Positions 23,725 to 34,718 of a stretch of 64,000 nucleotides of DNA are shown here, in pieces. Every line of letters begins with the position of its first letter. Position 1 is the first letter of the stretch. The stretch lies in the NCBI GenBank assembly GCA_016584495.1, contig WAID01000001.1, positions 1,922,001-1,986,000 on the forward strand. Direction: 5' to 3'. This stretch comes from Celoporthe dispersa (Eukaryota > Ascomycota > Sordariomycetes > Diaporthales > Cryphonectriaceae). The notes under the pieces are model-generated. The model did no database searches. It was not told the origin of the DNA and saw only the letters and a program-made list of their open reading frames with translations. The position numbers were made by a program, and so were the translations under genes.

Positions 23725-23985
23725 AAGTGGTCACTAGCAGTAAAGCTATTGAAGGTGTTGATACTTCAATAACTTAGATTGATGATTAAGAGCTACGTAT
23801 AAGGATCTATTTGATGATAATGTATGTCTCGTCACTACGCTTCAAAGTAATCACGGCTGATTCTTGACCTCGATCCGGGCGCTAGCCCGCCCGACTTCAG
23901 TAAAGCCCTCGTTGACAACCTGACCCTTTCCAACCTCTCTGGCCACCTGTAATGAGCACTGTAGTAGTCCGCAGATTCTGATATT
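23725..23985. mobile_element. LTR-like remnant, copy 2 (rearranged)
   Basis: The block 23725-23825 matches the second half of the first LTR-like copy, and 23948-23983 (TGTAATGAGCACTG...) matches its start, so the halves are in the opposite order here. Between them (about 23869-23954) is an open stretch reading LILDLDPGASPPDFSKALVD and onward to a TAA that overlaps the LTR-like start. It may be the end of a decayed coding sequence. Confidence 0.35.
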
Positions 23986-24277
23986 TCTAGAATATCTGTC
24001 AAGTTTGACGATAAGCTAATTCAGACAACGAAATTTTGCGACTACTTACTTAAACCCAGGAGGATGCCGCATTTCTCTAGTATGAAACTTGTCGCCTTGT
24101 GAGAACTTGCACTGCGGACGGTTTCCAGGTATGACTTGGTCGATTTTATCAAAAGGTTTACAAACAAAGCCAATGGCAATAGCCGCTCAAGTGTTTATTT
24201 CATATTAAAGCTTTTGATTAAAGAGGAATATGACATGTGACTTGCTGTTATAATATTGCATGCCGAAAGCCGTATCT

Positions 24278-25286
24278 CTACCAGTTCACAAAGTAGCTGA
24301 TCCCGTCAGCCAGGGCAACTGCACCCACAGACGCATGATCACTGCCAACATACTCCTTCAGTTCAGCATTTCTCAGCTGCGTGCTAGAATCTAGGTACTG
24401 AAACAGAGTGTTACAGTCATCTCCCATGGTGTACGACACCCCGTAACTCTCCAGCAGGGCGACGCGAGCTAGGAACTCCTCGTACGTCTCGGTGCGCCGC
24501 CGCCGAGGATACTGCTCCAGACTGCCATAAGACAGCTTAAAGGCCGGCTTCGTTGTGTTGGCCGGCAGTGCTGCTTCGTCCAGCCAGTCCATATGGCCTA
24601 GGATATACCGGTCATCCCAGGTTAGGTCCGGGCTGGCCGCGAGAAAGGTGTCAAACAGGTCTGGCCGGCGGAGCAGGGCGTAGACGACAAAGAGTCCTCC
24701 GAAGGAGTGGCCGTATAGGGCCTCGCGCCCGAACACCACCTGAGGGAACTCGGAGCGGACGAATGGCCGCAGGGTGTGCTCGATAAAATTGATAAAGTCA
24801 TCAGATCCCTCCCTCACGCCTGGGACGGCCGGCGGTGCTTCACCCGGTGTCACGGGCTGGAAGTCGATGCTGCGCTGCGCGCCGTAGACGGAGTCTGTCA
24901 GCGGGTACCCAATGCTCACGACGATGGCATCTGGCTGATCTAGCTCGACGGCGTCTCGACGGCGCCATGCTTCTGTCCCCGTCATGCCTAGGGCGTTGCC
25001 GTCTAGAATGAACCTTGTCCACGGCAGTTTATTAGCCCTCAAGCACGTGGCAAGTAATCCAGAGCCATACATCAATTTACCCATAAGAGGCGAATGCTTA
25101 CATGCTCAAGGCCGTGCCATTTGCTTCCTGTCGCGTGGTCGGCCATTCGAGAGGCCACGAGATTTGAATCTGGTATTGTAGATCCAGTCCATTGGTCACA
25201 TTCCACATGGCGACATTGGGAAATACCGTCTCAGGGAATGCGGCCACCAAGGGGGTAAATGACCAGGTGTAATTAGAGAGTGCCAT
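24278..25286 (-). CDS. Alpha/beta-hydrolase esterase, EstB/IroE-like (PF00756 type)
   Basis: Serine esterase of the putative-esterase (esterase D) family. Its layout recalls fungal EstB, which hydrolyses the siderophore triacetylfusarinine C to release iron in the cytosol; substrate here is inference. Minus-strand exons 25286-25102 and 25013-24278 are joined by an 88-nt intron (GTAAGC/ACAAG) that restores SMFILDGNALGMTG. The product is 306 residues with no frame problem. The nucleophile serine is in GREALYGHSFGGLF, an acidic residue is in the region after LAASPDLTWDD, and the histidine is in GSDHASVGAVAL near the C-terminus. No signal peptide is visible (MALSNYTWSF...), which fits an intracellular enzyme. 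It stands alone next to the repeat island; no siderophore synthetase or transporter lies in the window. Alternatives are another carboxylesterase of the same fold. Confidence 0.82.
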
Positions 25287-26739
25287 CCTTGATATGAGAC
25301 TTTAGCTCGCACGTCAAGTGTCGATGAATACGAATCGAGATGGATTATCTTTATCTTGAACAGTTTTGCGCCGGAAACCAGGATTTCTACCGACATTATA
25401 TGCGTGTAAGCAAGCTAACATTTCAATTTGACTTCCAGACCTAATTTCCGTTGAAGCGGGGTCGTAAGCTGCCTCGGGTGTGGTCTGTCGCTGGCATCTA
25501 CACCGACTTCTTCGGTAGGATTGCATATCTAGCTTGGCAGTCGACTTAGGACGGTATTCTTCATTCATTTGATAACACTTAGTCGTCAAGATCCCGGTGA
25601 GGGAAGGTGATATCGTGTCTTCCACATTGCTACTGCTGGTGATCGCACCATCTGGGGCGAATTAAGTACCTACTAAGATGTAGGCAGCGAAGTTCTGTCA
25701 GGGAAGGCAGGCAGGCATCTAATTATATAGAGAAGTAACGAAGAGCCTAGGTTTGGCAGTCGTGATCCACCCGGCACCCGACCAATAAGTAGCCCCTCCA
25801 GAACCTTGATCAGACGGGGCTAAACAGTAGCTGGCCAATGAGCTAGTGGGATCCAACAGGCGACAGCCTCCTTGCCATCGTTGCTGGAAGGTGCCGTGCT
25901 TTCCCTGAGGCCCTTATTTCCTCATTGTATCGGTCCTGGCAGGTTTACTTCTTTTGAGCCTCGCGGTATAAAACCTTAACTCAGGCTGAGAAAGTCTTTG
26001 AAGAGGTGGCCCAAGTTGAGTATCTGAATGATGCGCGTAAGCTGAGAGGGCGGAATTTACCCCCTTTGGCACGTGTAAGAAGCTCTTCATAATATTGTTA
26101 CACTGTGCCTCCTGTTGCAGGAAGTCGTTCTTGCCTTGGCCGCGGGGTTGCCGAAGACATGATGATGTGCGTGGTTGCTAGGCCGACAAAAAGTATCGTT
26201 TCCGTCTTGCACCGGGGGAGACGGGCAGCAAGGTTATGAGCGACATGACGACGGATCAGCTTGTCAGTTATCCGGGGCCATTGAGCCTCTGTTTTGAGCG
26301 GAGGGCTGCCTAGGTGTTTGATATTGCTACGGACCATAACAACACCTTGATGGACTCAATCGGGGCGAGTGGTCGCTCTGAACTTCTCGAGCACGCGCGA
26401 GGAACTCAAAGCTGCCCGTGCCTAGACGACAGGAATGGCCCTTGATCCTCAGAGTCGTCTGATTCGATCACATGATACAGCCTGATAGCAAAAAGACCAG
26501 TAGGATTGTCACAAATCGGTACGAGTTACGTACGAACCACGGAGAATCTAGACAGGCTCTGGTTCGGGTCTCACTTTTCCATCCTGTATGCCATTCTGCG
26601 AAGGCCCCTAAAATGCCTGCTCATGCTTAAGACAAACCAAAGACGCCCAAGGAACATCCATCCAGCCGCGGTGTTGCTAGCCTACATCCACCTTAAACCA
26701 TCGAGTACGCATCGCCCTCTTTGATTCTCGCCTCGTACC
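25287..26739. other. Intergenic region
   Basis: This region contains the esterase promoter (the esterase reads leftward from 25286) and the 3' flank of SPT5. I see no gene in it. A TATA-like GGTATAAAACC lies at about 25965-25975 but is nearly 700 bp from the esterase ATG, so its use is doubtful. Confidence 0.5.
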
Positions 26740-29700
26740 TCAGTCATCATCGGTATACCTCGGCCCTGAGGCAGCAGGTGTCTCAGCAGCCCCGTATCCG
26801 GCTGGTGTAGGTGCAGAGTAGTACCCTCCGCTGGCTCCCCGGCGTGGGTGCCGTCGTCAAGCCAGGCGTGGGTGCACTGTCAGCGCCCCAACCACCTTGC
26901 CAGGCTCCAGGTGTGGGTGCATTAAGCGCGCCAGGCGTAGGGGCATTGTATGCACCGGGCGTCGGCGCATTGAGAGCTGCCGGCGTCGGCGCACCCAGGC
27001 CAGCTCCAGGTGTCGGCGCATCAATGGCACCGGGGGTGTAGCCTGAAGACCAAGGGTCCGATGCTCCTGGGGTTGGTGCTGAGACACCATACCCAGGAGT
27101 CTTAGACCCTGCTCCCCAAGCCGACGAGTCACCACCACCGCTGCCTCCATACGCGGGGGTTTTGGAACCGAGAGAGAAGCCGTCAGGTGCTGGAGTCTTG
27201 GCACCCGATGACCAGGCTGGTGTGCGTGAGCCAGCGGACCCGTAATTGCCGTATGCAGTCCGACTGCCGTCATAGGGATTGACAGTGCGGGAACCGTCGT
27301 TGCCACCACCCCAGGCAGGAGTACGTCCACCGCTGCCTGCGCTCCACGCCGGTGTCCGGCCACCTGTCGTCAATGTCAGCGAGTTGATAGCATCATAATA
27401 GGGAGTGAGATTCTGACCTCCAGTACCACCCCACGCGGGTGTTCGACCGCCCATGCCTGACGAGACTTGAGGCGTCCGACTGCCACCGCCGAAACCAGCG
27501 TCGTATCCTCCGCGTCCCGAGCCGAAGCCGCCCCCACGGCCAGCTTGGCCGCCGCCTCTGCCGTTGATGTCGATGACCCGACCTGTAATCTTGTCCTTGA
27601 AGAGCAAATCGGCCTTCAGTACCGTAACGATCTTGCCCTTGGTATGCAGCTCGACACGAGCGTGTAGGTCCGTGGTATCTTTAACAATTCCCAGCAAGCC
27701 CTTGTAGCCACCCTTCCTGATGGTAACGGTCTGTCCGATGGACCGGTCACGACCAAAATTCTGCTTGGGCGGGGGTGCCATGCTGCCATTGCTGCCGCCT
27801 TTGCGCTGTATGTCAGGGTTCATCTTGGTCAGATCGGGCCCAGCAGAGGCGACACGGCCGCCCTTGGCGGCGACCGTTGTAATGCTGCTCGTCTTCGTGA
27901 CGAAGACACCAGCGTTCTCGCGGGACTCGTTGTTGTGCAGCCATACCCAGGATCGGTGGATGTGAATGATCTTGCCCTGCCGCTGCTGGCCGCCGTACTC
28001 CTTGACTACATCGTCGTGTCGGATCTCGGAGCCGTTGCGGTCGGCGGCGACAAACAGCTTTCTCTTGGGAATAATGTTGGCAATCTGCGTCGGCCTGACT
28101 TGTTTCGTGTTGCCATCCTGATCGAGGACAGTGAGGGTCTCCCGGTCTACCTTGACGACGACACCTACGGCAGTCGCGTCAAGCTGCACAAGGTCCAGCA
28201 TCGAGTATTGACCCAAGGTGCCGGTACCACCAGTGTCATCAGCCTCTCGAAGGTCCTTGCTAAAGACCGTGATGTGGGTTTTCTCCCCGTCTGTGACGAA
28301 GGTGACCTTGTCCTCTTCGATGAATACGACAACACCGACTTCGTCTTGGTATCGGCTGCCACCGGTGACCTTGACGTGATCACCGACCCTGAACCGCTTG
28401 CGGACAGTCCTCGCGGGGACCTCGATCGACTGACCAGATAGCTCGCCATCGACGGCTTGCAGGGTGACAATCTCGCCCTGGACATTGGTGACTCTGCCTA
28501 TGAGGCCCTTCTGTTCGCCCTTGAAGACCTCGATAGTGTCGCCGGGCAAGTACGCAATGCTGGCATTGGTTTCCTTCAAGCTGGTGGCCAAAGCCGCCAT
28601 GTCGAGATTCTGAGTGCCCTCGTTCTTGTCCGTGACACTGAACCGCTCGATCTCCTCCAAGGTCGGGACGACATTCTTCGTGTCGAGGTTCTGGAGCTTG
28701 AACTCCTTGATGAGGAAGCCATTGTCGAACTGGTCATTCTTGAAGTACCAAGTGCCGGTCTTTGTGCTGCCGCTGAGGTCCCTAGGAGCTCGCTTTCTGG
28801 CCTCAACCTCGTTGAACAATCTGGGAGGCGGCCGCGGCACATTGAAGCCACGCTTTCTCTTGTTGTCGAATCCTCGTGGCGCCGCGTTGTAGTCGATACG
28901 CGGGACCATCTTGACACGGCAGTTCAAGCCAGTCTCCTCGACCTCGATGATCTCGGCCAAATCGCCCTCATACAGCTTGGGCCTCCTGATGCGGACGAAC
29001 GCGCCGGGCTCAAGCTTAACGGGGGGCAGGACGCGCAGGAGGTCTGGCATCTCCTTGATCTCGACCAGGAACATCTTGGTCCGTGGGTAGACATCAAGTA
29101 CGCCATCGAGAGCCTTCTCCACGGGCTCCCTCTTCAGAGCCTCCACGTAGATGTAGCCCTTGGCGATCGACTCGATTCCAGCGCCCACTTGAGTGCGCTC
29201 GAATGCAGAGATGATCCCGAGCTCATTGTCCGTACCGATGGTCTCCTCGATCTTCCTCATAATGTTCATGACGACCTCGAACTCCTTGCCCTCCCTACAC
29301 TTGACGGCCCAGATGGAGGGGTCATCAACGCTAGGCAGCAGGAGACGCTTGGGGACGACAGTGGTATCGCCCAGCCCACCTCTGGCGCCATAGGCATTCT
29401 TGCGACCGTAGTCCCGCTTCAGCCGTTCCGCGACCTCCTCAGCGCCGACCTCCTCTTCCATCTGCTTACGGCGGTCGAGGTCGCGGTGGTATCGGTCGTC
29501 GACATCGCCGGCCTCGGCAAGGTCGTCTGGGTGAGAGGGGTCAATGAAGTCTCCTATCTCGTTATTGTCCTCCTCATCCTCGACGTCCTCGTCTTCGTCC
29601 TCGACCTCGGCTTCGATATCGAAGAAGGCGCTGCGCGCGTCCTTCTTTCTGCGCTTGCGGCTGCGGGACTGTAGACAATGTTTTGTAAGTATGCCTGCCC

Positions 29701-30171
29701 AAGGGTATGGTGCACGGCGGTGAAGTCCAGTTCAGCCTGGCTGGGCGCAGCTCAGGGCCCACCAGGTAAACCGCTACCAGTGGTGCAACCTCGATGGGGT
29801 TCTTTTGGTTTACGTACCGGCATATCATCCTCGTCGTCTTCATCCTCATCCTCATCCTCGTCTTCTTCGTCATCATCGTTGTCGTACTTGCGGGACTTCG
29901 CAGGAGGAGCTTCATCGTCATCCTCATCATCCTCGGCGCCGTCGCGGTTGTTGCGGTCGTCGCGGTCGTCGCGGCCATTGGTCGAGCCTGCGTCATCGTC
30001 ATCACGGCTTACGCTGCTGCGGCGCTGTCCGCCGTTGCGAGACTCGACAGGAGAGCTGGGCTCGTCATCGTCTCGATGGCGCTGGGGCTCGCGCTCGTCA
30101 TCAGAGGCAACCTCAGGCGCAGGGTTGAAGTTGTCGTCCTCCGACTCGGAGTCGTAGTGCTGGGAAGACAT
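26740..30171 (-). CDS. spt5: Transcription elongation factor SPT5
   Basis: Large subunit of the Spt4-Spt5 (DSIF) complex, which binds RNA polymerase II, keeps the clamp closed and recruits capping and processing factors in the nucleus. Minus-strand exons 30171-29818 and 29668-26740; the intron is GTACGT/CTACAG. Layout: a very acidic N-terminus (about 1-190); an NGN domain (about 230-330) with IWAVKCREGKEFEVV and GYIYVEALKREPV; then KOW domains near 340, 490, 540, 660 and 765, e.g. LYEGDLAEIIEVEETG and KGEQKGLIGRVTNVQGEIV. The Gly-rich C-terminal region holds many (S/G)RTPAW and APTPGA repeats, the probable phosphorylated CTR. The frame breaks at 26837-26840, one extra G. Removing it turns the tail into TPGASGGYYSAPTPAGYG and ends GPRYTDDD at 26740, 1093 residues; uncorrected, the frame ends at 26783. 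The next gene upstream, WDR68, lies in tandem on the same strand. Confidence 0.95.
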
Positions 30172-31163
30172 CTCGTCTACGTTCCGCGGACGTTCTCTAT
30201 CCGCAATCCGCGGGAGACGACGAGATGCGCAGGCGTCTTGCGGTTGCCTTGGGCAGTTGAGAGGATGAGAGAGAAGAGAAAGGGAACAAAAAGGAAGGCG
30301 AGTTGGCAGATAAAAGAAAGGGAAAGCTGGTGCTATTTGAAGGTGAACTAAGTGATGGGCTTCCTAAGAAGCTAGCGGCTGGCACGTTGCTGCGAGGTTC
30401 TTTGAGAGGTGGCAGGGGTTGCTGCGGCGCTAGGCTGATGACTAAGGACTTCAGGGGTGCATGACCGCAAGGAAGCCAGGAAAGAGCCAACCAGAAGGCA
30501 AATATAGCGGCCGGGCGCTGAGGGTACCGTGAGCCCCAGACTTCATGGCCGAAGTTCCCTGCCTGGAATAAGCTTCTCGGAGGGCACGGGCATATGCTTG
30601 CGCAGTGCTAGACAATAGCAAATTGTTGCGTCGACCGCGTGACAATATCGACACAATGCGAAATATGTATTGGGCAGGAAGCCAGCATTGTCTAATTGGT
30701 ATCTTCTCTCGTACATTTTTTTTTTCTTTTTAACGATCACGGCAGCGGCCCTTCTATTTGTCGTCTCGCCGCGGTTCAAATCACAGTGCTTCTTCCAAAA
30801 TGACTGTTCACCCCACCATCCCCCCCCCCAAAAGGCTTTCAAGCCAGCCTTCTTGCAAGGGAATTCATATTAATCTCGTCATCGTGCGCTCGTGATGCAT
30901 CAAACGCCAGGGTTCGCCATGCAAAACAAGAAGCGCGCTGAAAACTGGAGGTGTGGATCTCCACGGTCCTGATGAGCATGCGTCACCACTCAACCAGCCA
31001 CAGGTTCTATGCGCATGTGAAAATGCCGACTTTTGTGTAGTTCTTCTCGTTCTTCCTTCAGACACATCCTGGAAAAACCAGGCCATTGGTTGTGGCCTGT
31101 CCCACTTCGTCCCAACGGTGTTCAGCCTTGGTTTGATAGTATATCAATCGTCGCAAGATCAGA
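30172..31163. promoter_or_regulatory. SPT5 upstream region
   Basis: About 1 kb between the SPT5 start and the end of the WD40 gene, both on the minus strand. It must hold the SPT5 promoter and the WD40 3' UTR. No gene is seen. There is a T tract at 30716-30730. Confidence 0.45.
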
Positions 31164-33140
31164 TCACATCCTGACACCCCATATTCCACGACCAGCACTC
31201 ACACCAAGCCACTCAGAGGCCTCGTCATTCGGCAGTCGAGGCACCCATCCGAGGTTGCCTACCTCATAGTCACACTGCCAGCTAGCGGCCGGGCTGCGGA
31301 CATTATCACCTTGAGAACTTCCGTTGGAGTGTGGCTGGTTCATGAGGTCCCAGATCAACACCTGACAGTCGTCACCTCCCGAGGCAAGCTGACCTCGCCG
31401 CGTGTGCGACCATTCTACACAGTTGACAGCGCCTCCATGACCGCGCAGCTCGAGCAGTGCCTGGCCCGGCTGCCTGGTGTCGAGGATCCGGATGACGTTC
31501 GAGTCTTGAGCGAAGGTGGCGAGAAGTTGTGTATCGTGCGGGGATGTAGCCAACCGCAACAATGGAGGTGGGTTGGACATGGTCTGCTGGGCCAAAGTCG
31601 GGCTGATCTTCCCACCGTTTGGATCGACTTGTTGGGGGTGTTAGCTCTGCACGCCCGCCACATCTGCGCACTGCCGGGACCAAGACTTACCTCTGTCTTC
31701 CTTGCCCGTCGGTTCGTATATGATAGTGCTGTGCTCCAAGCTCCTCAGGTCGAACATGCGGACGCTGCCGTCCTGGCCACAGCTGACGAAGACGTCAACA
31801 CTATTCGCACAGAACCGCACATCGTACACTTCTTTATCGTGTGCGATGAGCTGGGTCTTGGCCGTCAGAGAGGGAATGTCCCAGATCGTACAGGTTGTGT
31901 CGATGCTAGAAGTAATGATCAGGCTGGGGGAGACCGTGTTCCAGTCGAGTGAGGTCAAGGGCGCGGTATGATCGGGCGTTTTGGAGTTGGACAAGAGTGC
32001 GAGTGGCGTAAGCTTGTTGGTGCCCACCTCTCGGTTGCGGCCTGTTATGGAGTTGCTGGGAGTCGCCGATGTCTCAGAAGGTAGAGACCAAAGCCTCAGG
32101 TGGTCCCCAGACGTGGCAAGCAGATCAGTCGACTGCTTAGTGGTAGAGGGCGGCTCCCACAGTAGTCGCGTCACGGGGTAGGAGTGTGTGGCCTCAGCGA
32201 CCTTGGTAAAGTCCATGGTCCACTTCGAGCCGCCATGGTTGTTGTACACATCGGAAGGGGTAGGAACGATCTGGGTATCAAGAATTTGAATCTGCGAGCA
32301 CCATGTCAGATCTTTTGTGCGACACCAGCATCAGACAGTAGTTCTTCCTTGGGGGGCCATGACTTACGAAGTTGTGGCCGTCTTCCAAGTAGCTCCCGAT
32401 CGCGACCTTGCCAGCACCATTGCCCTGGGGAGCCCACTTGCACCAGTCGAAAGCGTAGGAGGTCCACGGTGCCACGTAGTTGCTGGTCCCAGGGGGCGCG
32501 TTCTGCGAGGGAAGTCCACGCCACTGGGCATGCCATCCGACAGGCTCGAGTCCGCGCGGGGTCTGATGTCTGCCAGGCCCAGGGGCGTGTGTGATATATT
32601 CCTCTGCGAGCCTGGGGCGTTGTAGCTTCGCTCAGTCGGCGACATGAACTGCGCAGAGCTAGGGCCGCCACCACTCGGTGTGGTCGGAGTGTAAGGGGAG
32701 AAGCCGGGGTTGGAGCCATCAAAACCTGCTGCCGGGCTCGAGCGAGAGTAGCTATGCGACAGGCTTAGGGATGGTCTGTTTGGGCTCTGGTAGTCCTGCT
32801 GCTGAGATGTCGCTCCCTGCAGCAACGAAGGTGCGGTATTGGGGTTTACGGCTGCTGGCCTCGACAGAGGACCACCAGGCTGTAGGACACTGGGGACGGC
32901 AGAACCGCTCGTGTACGACGCAGGGGCATTCTGGTATGATGAGGACCCGCCTGGTGCCTGTTCCAGCTTGATGTGAGGGCCTCCGCTGGATGTTGAATAG
33001 TCGCGCGGCGACAGAGGGCCATGCTGCTGGTATTGGCTCGAGCCCTGCATGTGTTGCTGCGGCTGCTCGTCGCCATAGCCGGCAGTTCGCCGCTGAGGGG
33101 GAGCAGCGTACTGCTGCTGTTGTTGCGGTGGCTGGCTCAT
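31164..33140 (-). CDS. WD40-repeat protein, WDR68/DCAF7/LWD1 type
   Basis: Beta-propeller scaffold of the WDR68 family. Animal and plant relatives dock DYRK kinases or bHLH/MYB factors; the fungal role is less defined. Minus-strand exons 33140-32368, 32291-31691 and 31627-31164, with introns GTAAGT/CGCAG and GTAAGT/ACAAG. After a Gln/Ser/Pro-rich 200-residue N-terminus the propeller begins TSNYVAPWTSYAFDWCKW, continues IQILDTQIVPTPSDVYN, and carries WD-type ends such as LRLWSLP, CTIWDIP, VRMFDLR, IRILDTR and VLIWDLM. It finishes SAGRGIWGVRM. The frame breaks at 32509-32511, where one C is apparently missing from a CCC run (minus strand). Adding it joins SGVDFP to SQNAPPG and gives 612 residues. 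The frame remains open upstream to an ATG at 34013, which would add 291 low-complexity residues. I prefer MSQPPQ at 33140. Divergent to the PPAT gene. Confidence 0.85.
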
Positions 33141-34718
33141 GGTTTCAGTGAACGACGAGGGGGGTGAGGTCGAGCTGGTGTCAGGATTGAGATAGGGGAT
33201 CGAAGCGAAATCGTCGGTAGACGTGGGTATGGAGGGCAGATCGAAGATGGGCTTGGGGCCGAGAACCGAGACTGGTCCTGTATCCAAGCTCGTCGTACCT
33301 GCGCCTGCGTGTGGTCTTGGTCCTGGCACAAGGGCATCAGGATGCGCTGTGGCGCGAGGATCTGGCTGACGGGAGGCGCGCGTCGGGGGGAACTGGGAGC
33401 GCGAGGAGGAGGAGAGGGAGGAGGCCTTCGTGGCTGTGCGGTAGGGGAGTACAGTCTGAAGAGCCTGCGCGCGCGAAGACGAGGGAGAGGTGGAAGAGGA
33501 AGAAGAGAGCCCCGCCCGGTTGTTGTCTTCCTGGTGCTGATGATAAGGAGGCCCCGATGACACGACAGCAGAGGGTGGTCGCTGACCTGAAGAACTTATG
33601 CGACTGCCGAGACCGATACCAGTGCCAGTGCCAGTGCCAGTGCCAGACACTGGTGGCAGGCGCCGAGTATTGTCTGCCGTGGACGAGGTGGCTGGTGAGG
33701 AGTTGAAGTCTTGTGGATGTCGTGGTGGATGCCCAACTCCAAGTCCAAAGCTGCGGGCGGGCGAAAGTGGATGTGGTGGTCCCTGCGGGCCTCTAGTCAG
33801 GTTGGGCAGTGTCGTGCCTGGTCCTGCTGATGCTGGCGCTGGTGCTGCTATTCCTGCTCCTGGCCCTACTACTCCTGGTCTTGCCTCAGGTGGATGCATG
33901 TGTGCTGTAGGCGCTGGTGAGGAGACCCCGGCGGCACCTAAGCACTGGCCGGCAGCGCTATTACCCCTAGAGATTCCAGGAGAGTACTGGTCAGTTCTGA
34001 GAGAGTACGACATGCCTCTTGGCTCTTTTCGCCCTGATGGAACAGGAGAGGATGAAGTTCCCAGTCAGGATCGATGGATTTTGTTGGGAAAAACAGGAAA
34101 GGGACGGGTGCAGGCGAAGCGGGCATTGAATGAGACAAGATGTTTTTTTTTTTTGAGTTCGTAAGGCAAGGCACGCAGCATTAATTAATTCGACGTGGGC
34201 TGTGCTATCCCACAGTGCTCAGGCCCCATCTAAACTGGCGCCAGCGAGCCGCGCGAGTGAGCAGCGTATCAGATTTTGGCTGGCGTTCTTTGTGTTACTG
34301 TGCTGAGAGGGACGAGATTACTTAGTGCAAGTTCTCGCTCGGATTGCTCACCTGAGAATCGTTCCTCACCCCAAGGTCACGTCACAAGGCCAACTTTTTC
34401 GCTTCCTCCCCTTCAATCCCCCACCTTGACAAAATGACAGCACCTTCAGTTTTTATTGCTGCGTGGAGTTCTCCTCGAGCCTCTTATACGAAATATATTT
34501 AATCAAAACCTTGCTTTCCCCCGCGATCGTCACCGTTCTGGGTAAGGTTAATTGAAGTTGAGAATAGGACGCAGCCAAGGTGTCTGCAGTGGTCCTCGGG
34601 GCATGCCCCGCCTCTCATACGATCTGTTCCTTGCCCCTCTTTCAACCATCCGCCTCGGCTCGACAAGCCTCATTCCTCATCTACATCCAACAATACAATC
34701 ACGGAGCCAAGACGCAAC
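33141..34718. promoter_or_regulatory. Divergent promoter region, WDR68 / PPAT
   Basis: The start codons of the WD40 gene (minus) and the adenylyltransferase gene (plus) face away from each other here. Positions 33141-34013 are open in the WD40 frame (Ser/Pro/Gly-rich), so they may be coding extension or 5' leader. A short (TGCCAG) repeat near 33618-33645 encodes a GTGTGTG tract in that frame. From 34150 to 34718 I see no gene. Confidence 0.5.

Noticed and set aside
28457..29674. 405-codon open frame on the plus strand across SPT5
   Set aside because: It is antisense to well-conserved NGN and KOW domains and is Asp/Leu-rich because of codon mirroring.
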